64,000 nt of DNA from Amphritea atlantica (GCF_018860855.1 NZ_JAHKQE010000014.1:168966-232965), one strand, 5' to 3'. Counted from the first letter of the stretch, positions 20,417 to 30,222 are shown. Translations and numbers: made by a program. The notes: generated from the sequence alone by a model not told the origin.

Positions 20417-21589
20417 ATGGATGAATATCTGTTTATTATTCCATTGTTTGCGGCCGTGGCTATCGGCTGGTTGCTGGGGCGCCGCCAGAATAATAAACAG
20501 CCTTCTCAAAATACTCTGCAGCAAGAGTATTTCCGCGGTCTAGATTTTCTGTTGAGTGAAAAAACCGATGAAGCGATCGATAGCTTTATTCGGGCGCTCG
20601 AAATCAATTCTGACACGATTCCTGCTCACATCGCCCTTGCTAAATTATTTCGTAAAAAAGGCGATGTTGAGCGGGCAATTCAGATTCATCAGAGCTTATT
20701 GGCTCGTTCTAATCTTTCCCATGACGATTTTATGCGTATCCAGATGGCCTTGGCGCGGGATTACTATGCGGTAGGCTTGCTGGATCGTGCCGAAAACTTA
20801 TTGATCGAGATTAGATCACAGCGCCCAGATGCTGATGTACGGCAAAACGCAGCGGCGTTATTGATCAAACTCTATGCTAAAGAAAAAGAATGGCAGCAGG
20901 CGCTTGATGTCGCTCAGCAGCTGAGTACGCTGGAGTTGCTGGGGTTAGACGTTGAATTGAGTCATTACTGTTGTGAGTTAGCGGAACGTTATATGGCTTC
21001 GCAGCGTTATCGCCACGCAATGAGTAAACTCAATGAGGCATTCAGCTTTGATAAAAATTCCGTCCGCGCCAGCCTGTTATTAGCCGATATTGCTATTAAA
21101 CAGGCAGAGTGGAAAAAAGCGATAGCAGCTTTAAAGCAGATTGCACAGCAAGATAGTGCTTTCCTGTCTGAAACTATCGATCGTTTGAAGCATTGTTACC
21201 TTGAATTAAATCAGCTATCTGAATTTGAACGACTGATGAAGCAGTGGCTTAATAAATATCCCTCAACGAGCATTATGTTGGCACTGGCAGATATCATTGT
21301 GGAGCGGCAGGGGGCTTATCCCGCAGGCGCCTTTATTACGGATCAGCTGAAAAAGCGTCCTTCTTTGAAAGGCTTTAATCAGCTTATTGATCTGTATATC
21401 GCCCATGCGGCGAAAGGGACGAACGAAAGTTTGATGGTGTTACGTGGTTTGACTGGGCAATTAGAACTGAGCAAACCGGTCTACCACTGTCAACGGTGCG
21501 GTTTTTCGGGTAAGTCGCTGCATTGGCAATGTCCCTCCTGCCAGAACTGGGGGACCACTAAACCGATCCATGGGCTCGAAGGTGAATAG
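20417..21589 (+). CDS. lapB: LapB, TPR-rubredoxin regulator of LPS synthesis
   Basis: 390 aa (E. coli 389). An N-terminal membrane helix (~3-20) is followed by about nine TPR units (~45-340). A C-terminal rubredoxin-type metal site has two CxxC knuckles (CQRCGF, CPSC) at ~354-375. LapB sits on the inner-membrane cytosolic face and presents LpxC to FtsH for degradation. All features needed for function are visible. Confidence 0.95.
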   Translation: MDEYLFIIPLFAAVAIGWLLGRRQNNKQPSQNTLQQEYFRGLDFLLSEKTDEAIDSFIRALEINSDTIPAHIALAKLFRKKGDVERAIQIHQSLLARSNLSHDDFMRIQMALARDYYAVGLLDRAENLLIEIRSQRPDADVRQNAAALLIKLYAKEKEWQQALDVAQQLSTLELLGLDVELSHYCCELAERYMASQRYRHAMSKLNEAFSFDKNSVRASLLLADIAIKQAEWKKAIAALKQIAQQDSAFLSETIDRLKHCYLELNQLSEFERLMKQWLNKYPSTSIMLALADIIVERQGAYPAGAFITDQLKKRPSLKGFNQLIDLYIAHAAKGTNESLMVLRGLTGQLELSKPVYHCQRCGFSGKSLHWQCPSCQNWGTTKPIHGLEGE

Positions 21590-21621
21590 TCCGGATCATA
21601 ATCTGTATGAGATGTAAGTAA

Positions 21622-22329
21622 ATGAATGATGCTAAACGGGTTATCGTTGCGTTGGATTATCCGGATAAGCTGTCAGCCTTGAATATGGCCGATCAGTTGG
21701 ATCCTCAAAAATGTCGTGTGAAAGTGGGTAAAGAACTGTTTACCCGAGCGGGTCCTGCGGTGGTTGAAGCACTTCATGGTAAAGGTTTTGATGTTTTTCT
21801 GGATCTAAAATTTCATGATATCCCAAATACTACCGCTAAGGCTGTACGCGCCGCGGCGGAGTTGGGAGTGTGGATGGTTAACGTCCATGCTTCCGGCGGT
21901 CGGCGGATGATGGAGGCGGCTCGCAACGAATTAGATCAGGTTAATGGTGCGAATACCTTACTGATTGCAGTGACCGTGTTGACCAGTATGGAGCGACAGG
22001 ATCTGGCGGATATTGGCTTGGATATTGAGCCTTTAGAGCAGGTTAAGCGATTGGCTCTGCTGACTCAAAAGAGTGGCTTGGATGGTGTTGTCTGCTCGGC
22101 TCAGGAAGTGAAACCGTTACGTCAGATTGTAACCCCTGATTTCCAGTTGGTAACGCCGGGAATTCGTCCTGCTGATGCCGCTACGGGTGATCAGAAGCGA
22201 ATTATGACGCCGGGAGAGGCGATTAGCGCGGGCAGTACACATCTAGTGATAGGGCGTCCAATCACGCAGGCAGATGAGCCTGTTACGGCGTTGGCGCGCA
22301 TTCAACAGGAAATTCTTGCAGCACGATAG
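21622..22329 (+). CDS. pyrF: Orotidine 5'-phosphate decarboxylase
   Basis: 235 aa. It has [14 protein letters not shown], the catalytic [10 protein letters not shown] (Lys-x-x-x-Asp charge network), VHASGG and the phosphate-binding TPGIRP...VIGRPIT. It catalyses the last step of UMP synthesis. It is next to lapB, as in enterobacteria, and is followed by its own terminator. Confidence 0.97.
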   Translation: MNDAKRVIVALDYPDKLSALNMADQLDPQKCRVKVGKELFTRAGPAVVEALHGKGFDVFLDLKFHDIPNTTAKAVRAAAELGVWMVNVHASGGRRMMEAARNELDQVNGANTLLIAVTVLTSMERQDLADIGLDIEPLEQVKRLALLTQKSGLDGVVCSAQEVKPLRQIVTPDFQLVTPGIRPADAATGDQKRIMTPGEAISAGSTHLVIGRPITQADEPVTALARIQQEILAAR

Positions 22330-22360
22330 TTGTCACCTTTTTATTTTGTGCTATTACTAT

Positions 22361-22386
22361 AAAAACCGGCTTATGCTGGTTTTTTA
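22361..22386 (+). terminator. Intrinsic terminator of pyrF
   Basis: AAAAACCGGC and GCTGGTTTTTT form the arms around a TTAT loop, 32 bp after pyrF. Confidence 0.85.
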
Positions 22387-22411
22387 GTTTAATAAACAGA
22401 AGGAAATAACT

Positions 22412-22693
22412 ATGAAATGGACTTCATGCTTAAAGTCGTTGTTACTGCTGTTGTGTCTGAGTTTACCTTTGGGAGCGTTTGCCGAACCGATGGTGAATAT
22501 CAACACAGCGTCTGCTGATACACTTGCCGAAGTATTGCAAGGGGTCGGGCCTGCAAAGGCGAAGGCGATTATTGAATACCGAGAAACCAATGGGCCGTTC
22601 AAAACGATTGATGAACTGGCAAACGTGAGAGGTATTGGCGATGCTACCGTGGCGAAAAACCTACAGAGTATTGCTGTTGAGGATCCGCAGTAA
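22412..22693 (+). CDS. ComEA-like helix-hairpin-helix protein
   Basis: 93 aa. A signal peptide (~1-25, SLLLLLCLSLPLGAFA) precedes a ComEA/HhH domain: VNINTASADTLAEVLQGVGP, then a second hairpin LANVRGIGDATVAKN. Such small exported proteins bind double-stranded DNA in the periplasm and ratchet DNA inward during natural transformation. No other competence genes are in this window. A good AGAAGGA ribosome site precedes the start. Confidence 0.88.
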   Translation: MKWTSCLKSLLLLLCLSLPLGAFAEPMVNINTASADTLAEVLQGVGPAKAKAIIEYRETNGPFKTIDELANVRGIGDATVAKNLQSIAVEDPQ

Positions 22694-22715
22694 GATTTAA
22701 GTGTGCATAGTGAGT

Positions 22716-22766
22716 GCTTTAGGTTCGATACTGAAGTGCTGGAAACTCAGTATCGAAACCCAAAGC
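22716..22766. repeat. Long inverted repeat downstream of comEA
   Basis: GCTTTAGGTTCGATACTGA and TCAGTATCGAAACCCAAAGC are near-perfect reverse complements (one mismatch or indel in about 19 bp) with a loop of about 12 nt. No T-run follows, and a separate terminator lies 25 bp further on, so it is not a standard terminator. Confidence 0.7.
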
Positions 22767-22790
22767 TTGGTTTGTATACGTTGTATGTTA

Positions 22791-22818
22791 AAGGCTGTCA
22801 TCGGGCAGCCTTTTTTTA
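22791..22818 (+). terminator. Terminator of comEA-like gene, overlapping the AEC gene stop
   Basis: AAGGCTG and CAGCCTTTTTTT form a stem and T-run. The run overlaps the stop codon region of the convergent AEC transporter gene. Confidence 0.75.
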
Positions 22819-23706
22819 TAGCACAAACACCAAGGTTACTGGGATGAACAGTAGTGCCCCCATGTTACCTAGTAATACAATCGAAGCGACCTGTTTTGGT
22901 TCTTGGTTGTACTGTTCGGCGACAATGTAGTTGAGTACCGCCGGCGGTAGGGCGCCAAATATGATTAGGTAGACAAACTGCTCAGCATCGAGGTGTAGCA
23001 GTTGTTGTACCGCGTAGGCGATCAGGATGCCTGCGAGTGGGCTGAGCACCGCACCGATCACGCCGATCCGCCAAGCACTAAAGTCGACGGTAATCAGTCG
23101 AACCCCTAGCGTGAATAGCAACAGTGGAATCGATATCTGCCCGAGCATATCCAGACTCGTGGCTATTGATGCTGGCATTGGTAGGCTTAAGCTACTCCAT
23201 GTTAGGCCTGCGATGGTAGCAATGATAATCGGCATCCGCAGCAGTCGCCAAGGGTGGGTACGATGATCCATCATGTAGATGCCCACAGTGAAATGTAGGG
23301 TCATTTCAACGATAAACAGCATAATCGCCGCGGGTAACGCTTGTTCGCCAAACGCTAGAATGATTAGCGGTAGTCCTAGGTTGCCGCTGTTGCTAAACAT
23401 CATCGGAGGGAGGAAGGTTTTGGCCTGCACCTTAAGTACTTTGCATAATGGCCAGAGCAACAAGCCAGATCCGAGAATGACGAGTGCCGCACCAACAGCT
23501 AGCCCTTGATATTTAACCAGATCGAATGATTTGTCTGACAACACAAAAAATATCAGTGCTGGGACAAAAATATCCATATTGAGTTGGTTTGCCAGGGTCA
23601 TATCTGGTTTTTTATAACGGCCATAAAGATAGCCGCCCAGTACGATGGCGAAGAGAGGGAATACCGTTAGGAAGATACGTTCGGCCAGGGCGAAGGCGGT
23701 GTCCAT
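22816..23706 (-). CDS. AEC-family (auxin efflux carrier type) transporter
   Basis: 296 aa, hydrophobic throughout with about ten membrane helices in two inverted halves. Typical AEC features include NLNMDIFVPALIFFVLS in the first half, MFSNSGNLGLPLIILAFG at the centre and GALPPAVLNYIVAEQYN near the C-terminus (the NYIVAEQ region is conserved). Bacterial AEC proteins move carboxylates such as malate or malonate; the substrate here is not known. It ends the leftward group typA-pip-dtd-AEC, with 4 bp to dtd. Confidence 0.9.
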   Translation of the reverse strand: MDTAFALAERIFLTVFPLFAIVLGGYLYGRYKKPDMTLANQLNMDIFVPALIFFVLSDKSFDLVKYQGLAVGAALVILGSGLLLWPLCKVLKVQAKTFLPPMMFSNSGNLGLPLIILAFGEQALPAAIMLFIVEMTLHFTVGIYMMDHRTHPWRLLRMPIIIATIAGLTWSSLSLPMPASIATSLDMLGQISIPLLLFTLGVRLITVDFSAWRIGVIGAVLSPLAGILIAYAVQQLLHLDAEQFVYLIIFGALPPAVLNYIVAEQYNQEPKQVASIVLLGNMGALLFIPVTLVFVL

Positions 23707-23710
23707 CGGA

Positions 23711-24148
23711 TTATACTTCCAGTAGAAAGGTTACAGGGCCATCATTAACGAGATTAACTTGCATGTTGGCGCCAAACTGTCCGCAGGCAACGTCAGGATG
23801 AAGGACTTCGGCTTGCTGGACAAAGTAATCATAGAGGGCTTCGCCTTGCTGTGGGCTGGCACCTTTGGAAAAACCGGGCCGTAATCCTTTGGCAGTGTCG
23901 GCGACGAGGGTGAACTGGGAGACAATCAGCAGCCCGCCATTATGTTGTTGCAGGTTAAGATTCATCTTACCCTCAGTATCACTGAAGATGCGATAATGCA
24001 GTATCTTCTGCAGCAGCTTGTCGGCGCAGGCTTCGTTATCGGTTTTTTCAACCCCGAGTAATACCAAGATGCCAGGGCCTATCTGGGCGTGACGTTCGTC
24101 GGCAATATCAACTGATGCGGCTTTGACCCGCTGAATAAGTGCTTTCAA
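23711..24148 (-). CDS. dtd: D-aminoacyl-tRNA deacylase
   Basis: 145 aa, the standard length. It carries both conserved active-site motifs: SQFTL (residues ~77-81) and the cross-subunit Gly-Pro motif NDGPVTF near the C-terminus. DTD removes D-amino acids (and glycine from tRNA-Ala) from mischarged tRNA. It lies 28 bp after pip on the same strand. Confidence 0.96.
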   Translation of the reverse strand: MKALIQRVKAASVDIADERHAQIGPGILVLLGVEKTDNEACADKLLQKILHYRIFSDTEGKMNLNLQQHNGGLLIVSQFTLVADTAKGLRPGFSKGASPQQGEALYDYFVQQAEVLHPDVACGQFGANMQVNLVNDGPVTFLLEV

Positions 24149-24176
24149 CTGTATTCCTTATTATTGTGTTTACCTG

Positions 24177-25127
24177 TCAGGCTTTAGATAGCGAGAACTG
24201 TTTGGTCGCTTTGATTAGGTTATCGGTATTACCGGGTTCAAACGCGCTGTGTCCAGCATCTCTGACGATATGTAGTTCTGCTTGTGGCAAGGCCTGTTGC
24301 AAGGCGAAGGCCTGTTCGATTGGGCACACCATATCATAACGGCCATGTACGATGACGGTGGGGATATGCTGAATCTTATGGGCATCGCGAATGATCTGAT
24401 TGGTGTCGATAAAGGCATTGTTGATAAAGTAATGGGCTTCTATCCGAGCCATCGCTAGAGCAATATGGGGAGCACCAAAATGATCGACAACATCATTGTT
24501 TGGATTCAGTGTCGAGCAGCGGCCTTCCCAAATAGCCCAAGCTTTAGCGGCAGACATACGGGCAATATCGTTATCGGAGGTTAGCCGCTTATAGTAAGCT
24601 TGCAGCATTTCACCACGTTCCTGTGGTGGGATAACTTTTTGATACTCTTGCCAGTAATCGGGGAAAATAGCGCTAGCACCTTCCTGATAGAACCAACGAA
24701 TATCTCGTTCACGGCACAGAAAGATGCCCCTGAGGATCATGCCTGAGACGCGTTCCGGATAACTCTCGGCGTAGAGTAAGCTCAGAGTTGAACCCCAAGA
24801 GCCGCCAAATAGCAGCCACTGATCGATATTAAGGTGTTGGCGAATCTGCTCAATATCACTGATCAGGTTTTGTGTTGTGTTACCAGTGAGTTCCGCGTGG
24901 GGCGTTGATTGTCCACAGCCGCGCTGGTCAAACAGAATAATGCGATACTTTTCGGGATCGAAGAATTTGCGGTGAGTGCCGCTAGTGCCGCCACCTGGGC
25001 CGCCATGAATAAATAGAACGGGGATGCCTTGGGCGTTGCCACTCTCTTCTATATAGAGTGTGTGCAGATCATCAACAGCCAGTTGGTGCTGTTTATAAGG
25101 CTTGATATCGGGAAAGAGAATGTTCAT
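24177..25127 (-). CDS. pip: Proline iminopeptidase
   Basis: 316 aa alpha/beta hydrolase of peptidase family S33. It has the oxyanion motif IHGGPGGGT, DQRGCGQS, nucleophile Ser in FGGSWGSTLSLLYA, and the late Asp (GRYDMVCP) and His (DAGHSAF). It releases N-terminal proline from peptides in the cytosol. Pairing with dtd is also seen in Pseudomonas and supports the assignment. Confidence 0.95.
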   Translation of the reverse strand: MNILFPDIKPYKQHQLAVDDLHTLYIEESGNAQGIPVLFIHGGPGGGTSGTHRKFFDPEKYRIILFDQRGCGQSTPHAELTGNTTQNLISDIEQIRQHLNIDQWLLFGGSWGSTLSLLYAESYPERVSGMILRGIFLCRERDIRWFYQEGASAIFPDYWQEYQKVIPPQERGEMLQAYYKRLTSDNDIARMSAAKAWAIWEGRCSTLNPNNDVVDHFGAPHIALAMARIEAHYFINNAFIDTNQIIRDAHKIQHIPTVIVHGRYDMVCPIEQAFALQQALPQAELHIVRDAGHSAFEPGNTDNLIKATKQFSLSKA

Positions 25128-25165
25128 ATCGGGTGTGTCCTTGTGAGCTGACAGACACCGAGAGT

Positions 25166-25198
25166 ATAGCTCGGAACAGTGGTCACTGTCCGAGCTAT
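25166..25198. terminator. Strong hairpin between typA and pip
   Basis: ATAGCTCGG-ACAGTG pairs with CACTGT-CCGAGCTAT (15 bp with one bulged A and a tiny loop). It is placed 32 bp after the typA stop. Only three T residues follow on either strand, so it may attenuate rather than fully stop transcription into pip. Confidence 0.55.
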
Positions 25199-25229
25199 TT
25201 ACGTGCAGAAATAATTAAACGAGAGCTGT

Positions 25230-27047
25230 TTATTTACCTGAACGTGAGTAGCGTTTCCGCTCGTTTTCAGTCAGCAGCTTCTTACGGATGCGGATAGAAA
25301 CGGGAGTAACTTCGACTAGCTCATCATCTTCGATGAAGTCCAGTGCTTGTTCCAGCGTAAAGCGAACCGGCGGAGTCAACTGAATGTTTTCGTCAGTACC
25401 GGAAGCACGTACGTTGGTCAGCTGCTTACCCTTGATTGGGTTAACGGCAAGGTCGTTGCTGCGACTGTGAATACCTAGAATCATACCTTCGTAGACTTCG
25501 ATATTCGGTTCAACACACAGACGGCCACGTTCTTGCAGGTTCCAGAGTGAGTAACCCAGTGCTTTACCGGTTACCATTGATACCAGTACACCGTTGTTAC
25601 GGCTGATCACTTCACCCTCTTTAACTTCACCGTAGTGGTCAAAGACAGAGGTCATGATACCGGTACCGGATGTCATGGTCAGGAACTGTGAACGGAAACC
25701 GATCAGTCCGCGAGATGGGATAAGGAACGTTAGGCGTACACGGCCTTTACCGTCTACTTCCATGTTGTTCATATCGCCACGGCGCTTGCCCAGTTCTTCA
25801 ATGATGTTACCTTGATGCTGTTCTTCAACATCAATCATCACCGTTTCGAAAGGCTCGTGGGTTTTGCCGTCAACTTCTTTCTGAATTACTTCAGGACGGG
25901 ACACACCCAGCTCGAAGCCTTCACGACGCATAGATTCGATCAGTACGGACAGGTGTAATTCACCACGACCGGATACTTTGAACTTCTCAGGCGAGTCACC
26001 CTGTTCAACGCGCAGTGCTACGTTGTGAATCAGCTCGCGATCCAGGCGGTCTTTGATGTTACGGCTGGTGACGTATTTACCATCTTTACCGGCAAACGGA
26101 GAATCGTTGACCTGGAATGTCATGGATACCGTTGGCTCATCTACAGATAGAGGCGGCAGCGCTTCAACGGTAGACGGATCACACAGAGTGTCGGAGATGT
26201 TCAGTGCATCAATACCGGTGATACAGATAATGTCGCCCGCTTGAGCTGTTTCGACATCAACACGGTCCAGACCAAGGTAACCCATGATCTTCTGTACTTT
26301 ACCGTTACGGACATTGCCGTCACGATCGATGATTTTTACCATTTGGTTCAGCTTAACTGAACCACGGCTTACACGACCTACACCGATAACGCCAACATAG
26401 CTGTTGTAGTCCAATGCAGAGATCTGCATTTGGAATGGACCGTCGGTATCAACCTGTGGTGGATTAACGTGCTCAATGATCGCTTCAAACAGTGGCGTCA
26501 TATCATCGGCCAATGCATCTGGCTCTTTACCGGCAACACCGTTAAGTGCAGAGGCGTAGATGATTGGGAAGTCTAGCTGTTCGTCGGTTGCACCGAGGCT
26601 GTCAAACAGGTCAAAAACCTGATCGATAACGTAGTCAGGACGTGAACCCGGACGGTCAACCTTGTTAACAACAACGATAGGACGCAGGCCTTGCTCGAAC
26701 GCTTTTTGTGTCACAAAGCGTGTTTGCGGCATCGGGCCATCAACAGCATCAACCAGAAGACATACGCAATCTACCATTGACAGAACCCGTTCTACTTCGC
26801 CACCAAAGTCGGCGTGTCCGGGGGTGTCCACGATGTTGATATGGTAATCATTCCACTCAATGGCAGTGTTCTTTGCCAGAATGGTGATACCGCGTTCTTT
26901 CTCCTGATCATTGGAGTCCATGATCCGTTCAGTGCCTTCGTCGCGACGTCCCAGCGTACCGGACTGAGAAAGCAGTTTATCAACCAGAGTGGTTTTACCA
27001 TGGTCAACGTGGGCAATAATTGCGATGTTTCTTAATTTTTCGATCAC
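25230..27047 (-). CDS. typA: Ribosome-associated translational GTPase TypA/BipA
   Basis: 605 aa (E. coli 607) from the GTG at 27047 giving [21 protein letters not shown]; the open frame extends 13 codons upstream without a better start. Domains: GTPase (G1 [11 protein letters not shown]3 [12 protein letters not shown]4 NKVDRP), beta barrel, two EF-G-like domains and the BipA-specific C-terminal domain. It binds 70S ribosomes and supports 50S assembly and growth at low temperature. It is divergent from glnA across 439 bp, again as in E. coli. Confidence 0.96.
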   Translation of the reverse strand: MIEKLRNIAIIAHVDHGKTTLVDKLLSQSGTLGRRDEGTERIMDSNDQEKERGITILAKNTAIEWNDYHINIVDTPGHADFGGEVERVLSMVDCVCLLVDAVDGPMPQTRFVTQKAFEQGLRPIVVVNKVDRPGSRPDYVIDQVFDLFDSLGATDEQLDFPIIYASALNGVAGKEPDALADDMTPLFEAIIEHVNPPQVDTDGPFQMQISALDYNSYVGVIGVGRVSRGSVKLNQMVKIIDRDGNVRNGKVQKIMGYLGLDRVDVETAQAGDIICITGIDALNISDTLCDPSTVEALPPLSVDEPTVSMTFQVNDSPFAGKDGKYVTSRNIKDRLDRELIHNVALRVEQGDSPEKFKVSGRGELHLSVLIESMRREGFELGVSRPEVIQKEVDGKTHEPFETVMIDVEEQHQGNIIEELGKRRGDMNNMEVDGKGRVRLTFLIPSRGLIGFRSQFLTMTSGTGIMTSVFDHYGEVKEGEVISRNNGVLVSMVTGKALGYSLWNLQERGRLCVEPNIEVYEGMILGIHSRSNDLAVNPIKGKQLTNVRASGTDENIQLTPPVRFTLEQALDFIEDDELVEVTPVSIRIRKKLLTENERKRYSRSGK

Positions 27048-27255
27048 GTCTGGGAACCTGTGCAGACAAATTTTAGAAGCGCGCATTATACATGAGTTAT
27101 CAGTCGGCTGCGTCTTTCTTATGAGATGAATCGTAAAAATAGTTTTTTTTCTGGTTTGCCGATCTCTTTTAGAGGATAAGTCCTATGGGTTAGCGTATTA
27201 TGAAGGCACCTTTTTGAGGCAGCGAGGTTAAGGGTAAATCGGGAAAACGTCGTCT

Positions 27256-27300
27256 GCGCTATTTTGGTTCGTTATTTGTTTGAATGCTCTATTATGGTTC
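27256..27300 (+). promoter_or_regulatory. Pair of NtrC enhancer sites upstream of glnA
   Basis: GCGCTATTTTGGTTC (27256-27270) and GCTCTATTATGGTTC (27286-27300) each match the NtrC pattern GCACYNNNWTRGTGC at 13 of 15 positions. Centres are 30 bp apart, about three helical turns, at roughly -139 and -109 from the predicted sigma-54 start. This matches the two high-affinity enhancers of E. coli glnA (about -140 and -108). Confidence 0.8.
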
Positions 27301-27375
27301 ACCATTAAGGGCTGTCATTGTTTCAAATTCGATCAAGGCCATTGAATGTCGCGTGTTTTCGGTGCTTATGTCTAC

Positions 27376-27391
27376 TGGCATACCTCTTGCT
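27376..27391 (+). promoter_or_regulatory. Sigma-54 (RpoN) promoter of glnA
   Basis: TGGCATACCTCTTGCT has the -24 TGGCA and -12 TTGC elements, with GG and GC exactly 12 bp apart. Predicted start of transcription is about 27402, giving an 85-nt leader to glnA. Confidence 0.88.
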
Positions 27392-27486
27392 TTTTTAAAG
27401 CGAAACAATCCTGACTGGTTGGACTATGAATGAGTCTTAAGCAATCGGTTAGGGGTCTGGCAATATAATCTAGTGGAGAAAGTCAC

Positions 27487-28890
27487 ATGTCAGAGACTCT
27501 GAATCTGATCAAAGAGCATGATGTTAAGTGGGTTGATATGCGTTTTACCGATACTCACGGTAAGGAGCAGCACGTTACAATCCCAGTCACCGAAATTAAC
27601 GAAGACTTCTTCGAAGAAGGCAAAATGTTCGATGGTTCTTCCATCGGCGGCTGGAAAGGAATTAATGAGTCTGACATGATTCTGCAGCCAGACGATTCTG
27701 CTTCTGTGATGGATCCGTTTGCTGAAGACACGACTATTATCGTGCGTTGTGACATCGTTGAGCCGACCACCGGTCAAGGTTATGAGCGTGACCCACGTTC
27801 TGTTGCTAAGCGCGCTGAAGCTTACCTAAAATCAACCGGTATCGCGGATACGGCTATCTTTGGTCCTGAACCAGAATTCTTTGTGTTTGATGAAGTTAAA
27901 TGGCACGCTGATATCAGTGGTTGCGGCTACTCTATCGGTTCTGAAGAAGCCTCTTGGTCGACTAACAGCAACTTTGAAGGTGGTAACACCGGTCACCGTC
28001 CACGGGTTAAAGGGGGTTACTTCCCAGTACCACCAGTTGATTCATTGCATGACCTGCGTGCCGCTATGTGCGATGCAATGTCTGCGATGGGCCTGACAAT
28101 CGAAGTACATCACCACGAAGTAGCGACTGCTGGCCAGTGTGAGATCGGTGTAGGTCCAAACACTCTGACGGCTAAAGCCGATGAAGTACAGATTCTGAAG
28201 TACTGCGTCCATAACGTTGCTCACGCTTACGGCAAGACCGCTACCTTTATGCCTAAGCCTTTGGTTGGCGATAACGGTTCTGGTATGCACGTTCACCAAT
28301 CACTGTCTAAAGATGGCGTTAACATCTTCCACGGTGATGCTTATGCGGGTCTGAGTGAAACGGCTCTGTTCTACATCGGTGGTATCATTAAGCACGCGAA
28401 AGCGCTGAATGCTCTGACTAACGCATCTACCAATGCTTACAAACGTCTGGTACCTGGTTTTGAAGCACCTGTTATGCTGGCATATTCTGCCCGTAACCGC
28501 TCAGCTTCTATCCGTATTCCATATGTGACTAACCCTAAAGCTTACCGCATCGAGACTCGTTTCCCAGATCCATCTGCGAACCCTTACCTGTGCTTCGCAG
28601 CATTGATGATGGCCGGTCTTGACGGTATTAAAAACAAGATCCACCCTGGTGATCCAGCGGATAAAGATCTATACGACCTGCCTGCTGAAGAAGCACTGGC
28701 TATTCCAACCGTTGCCGCTTCTTTTGAAGAAGCGCTGGCTGCTTTGGATAACGATCGTGAGTTCTTGACTGCCGGTGGTGTATTTACTGACGACATGATC
28801 GATGCTTATATCACTCTGAAAACTGAAGAGTGTCAGAAAATAAGCCAGACAACTCACCCTGTTGAGTTTGATCTGTACTACTCTGTTTAA
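27487..28890 (+). CDS. glnA: Glutamine synthetase type I
   Basis: 467 aa (E. coli 469). Signatures include [17 protein letters not shown], the ATP-binding [17 protein letters not shown], and the adenylylation site DLYDLPAEE with Tyr396, so it is of the GlnE-regulated class. It makes glutamine from glutamate and ammonia. An AGTGGAGAA ribosome site precedes ATG. Expression is predicted to be nitrogen-controlled through the sigma-54 promoter and NtrC sites upstream, and NtrB and NtrC are encoded immediately downstream. Confidence 0.98.
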   Translation: MSETLNLIKEHDVKWVDMRFTDTHGKEQHVTIPVTEINEDFFEEGKMFDGSSIGGWKGINESDMILQPDDSASVMDPFAEDTTIIVRCDIVEPTTGQGYERDPRSVAKRAEAYLKSTGIADTAIFGPEPEFFVFDEVKWHADISGCGYSIGSEEASWSTNSNFEGGNTGHRPRVKGGYFPVPPVDSLHDLRAAMCDAMSAMGLTIEVHHHEVATAGQCEIGVGPNTLTAKADEVQILKYCVHNVAHAYGKTATFMPKPLVGDNGSGMHVHQSLSKDGVNIFHGDAYAGLSETALFYIGGIIKHAKALNALTNASTNAYKRLVPGFEAPVMLAYSARNRSASIRIPYVTNPKAYRIETRFPDPSANPYLCFAALMMAGLDGIKNKIHPGDPADKDLYDLPAEEALAIPTVAASFEEALAALDNDREFLTAGGVFTDDMIDAYITLKTEECQKISQTTHPVEFDLYYSV

Positions 28891-28912
28891 TTCTTTACGA
28901 ATTAACTGAAAA

Positions 28913-28943
28913 TAAAGCCTCTTATCATGAGAGGCTTTTTTTT
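28913..28943 (+). terminator. Intrinsic terminator of glnA
   Basis: AAAGCCTCT and AGAGGCTTTTTTTTT form the arms around TATCATG, between glnA and glnL. It should limit readthrough from the strong glnA promoter into glnLG. Confidence 0.88.
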
Positions 28944-28958
28944 GTCTTTAACTTGTGC

Positions 28959-28973
28959 GCACTAATTTGGTGC
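28959..28973 (+). promoter_or_regulatory. Perfect NtrC-binding site in the glnA-glnL gap
   Basis: GCACTAATTTGGTGC matches the NtrC pattern GCACYNNNWTRGTGC at all 15 positions. A -10-like TATGCT lies just downstream (28983-28988), so NtrC bound here would overlap the glnL promoter. In E. coli the equivalent glnLp site mediates NtrC autorepression. Confidence 0.82.
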
Positions 28974-29157
28974 GCTTTGTGTTATGCTTATTACCTAACG
29001 ATGCTCAAGTTTGGGCTGTGAATAGCCGTGAGTCCCCGTCCCTGTGCTTATTTTTATTTGTGCACTGAGTTGGTTTGCTTTTTGCAGATATCTTTATAAC
29101 CGTTGTATTCGTTTAGTTAAGCGAAATAATGACAAGTTTAGAGGCATGATATCGAAG

Positions 29158-30222
29158 ATGAATACACCTGATTTACATAAGCATATTTTAGATAGCCTAT
29201 CAACGGCGACGGTGTTGGTCGATGATCAGTTGCAACTGGTCTATATGAATCCGTCGGCTGAAATGTTGCTTGAGTCAAGTGCCCGTCGTCTGCGGCAGCT
29301 GCCTTTTCATGATTGGTTTCTCGTTGATGATGATCAGAACGCCCTTGCCGCGGCCCTCGAAATGGGTCACCCCTTTACTAAGCGTGAGGCAAAGCTGGTA
29401 ACCCTAGCAGGCCATGAAATTACGATTGATTACAGTGTTAATCCTATGCCGCAGCAGTATGGCCGGTTGGTATTGATTGAGCTGACGCCACGGGATCGGT
29501 TAATTCGAATCTCGCGGGAAGAGGAGTTGTTGAGCAATCATGAAACGGTTATTTCGTTAGTCAAAGGGCTTGCCCATGAAATTAAAAACCCATTAGGTGG
29601 TTTACGGGGTGCTGCGCAATTGCTTGAGCGGGAACTGCCGGATAAGGCGTTGCACGATTATACCCGCGTCATTATTGATGAAGCGGATCGTTTACGTAAT
29701 CTTGTCGACCGAATGTTAGGGCCTCATAAGATGCCGCGGATGGAAGAGGTTAACATTCATTCGATACTCGAGCATGTGAGTAGTCTGGTCACGGCAGAGG
29801 CTGGCAACGATATTGCTATTCAGAAAGATTATGATCCGAGTCTCCCCGAGTTTATGGGGGATCGTGAGCAGCTGATACAGGCGGTATTGAATATTGTTAG
29901 AAACAGTATGCAGGCATTACAAGAGTCAGCTACTGAGCAGCCACAAATTCTATTACGCACCCGTGTTATTCGTAATTTGACGTTAGGTGCCGAGATGCAT
30001 CGGTTGGTCTGTTGCGTTGAGATAACGGACAATGGTCCGGGTATACCTAAAGCGCTGCGCCAGAAAATTTTCTATCCTATGGTGAGCGGTCGAGCCGTTG
30101 GTACTGGGCTCGGACTCTCCATCGCACAATCTGTATTAGCAAAACACCGGGGGCTGATTGAGTGTCGCAGCGTTCCGGGCGAAACCTGTTTTCAACTATT
30201 AATACCACTGGAGCAACAATGA
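29158..30222 (+). CDS. glnL: Nitrogen-regulation sensor kinase NtrB (GlnL)
   Basis: 354 aa from ATG at 29158 (MNTPDLHKHILDSL), matching the usual NtrB start. An ATG at 29146 is an alternative, and the frame stays open to 29044 through a hydrophobic stretch. A PAS domain spans ~1-115. The H-box His is in LAHEIKNPLGGLRGAAQLL. The N-box is NIVRNSMQAL, and the G-boxes are DNGPGIP and GTGLGLSIAQ. It phosphorylates or dephosphorylates NtrC under control of PII. Its stop overlaps the glnG start (ATGA), implying coupled translation. Confidence 0.95.
   Translation: MNTPDLHKHILDSLSTATVLVDDQLQLVYMNPSAEMLLESSARRLRQLPFHDWFLVDDDQNALAAALEMGHPFTKREAKLVTLAGHEITIDYSVNPMPQQYGRLVLIELTPRDRLIRISREEELLSNHETVISLVKGLAHEIKNPLGGLRGAAQLLERELPDKALHDYTRVIIDEADRLRNLVDRMLGPHKMPRMEEVNIHSILEHVSSLVTAEAGNDIAIQKDYDPSLPEFMGDREQLIQAVLNIVRNSMQALQESATEQPQILLRTRVIRNLTLGAEMHRLVCCVEITDNGPGIPKALRQKIFYPMVSGRAVGTGLGLSIAQSVLAKHRGLIECRSVPGETCFQLLIPLEQQ

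Larger units (their letters stand above)
27048..27486. other. typA-glnA divergent regulatory region
   Basis: This 439-bp gap has no ORF. Its glnA-proximal half holds two NtrC-type sites and a sigma-54 promoter, annotated separately. The typA-proximal part must contain the typA promoter, which I could not place with confidence. Confidence 0.7.
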
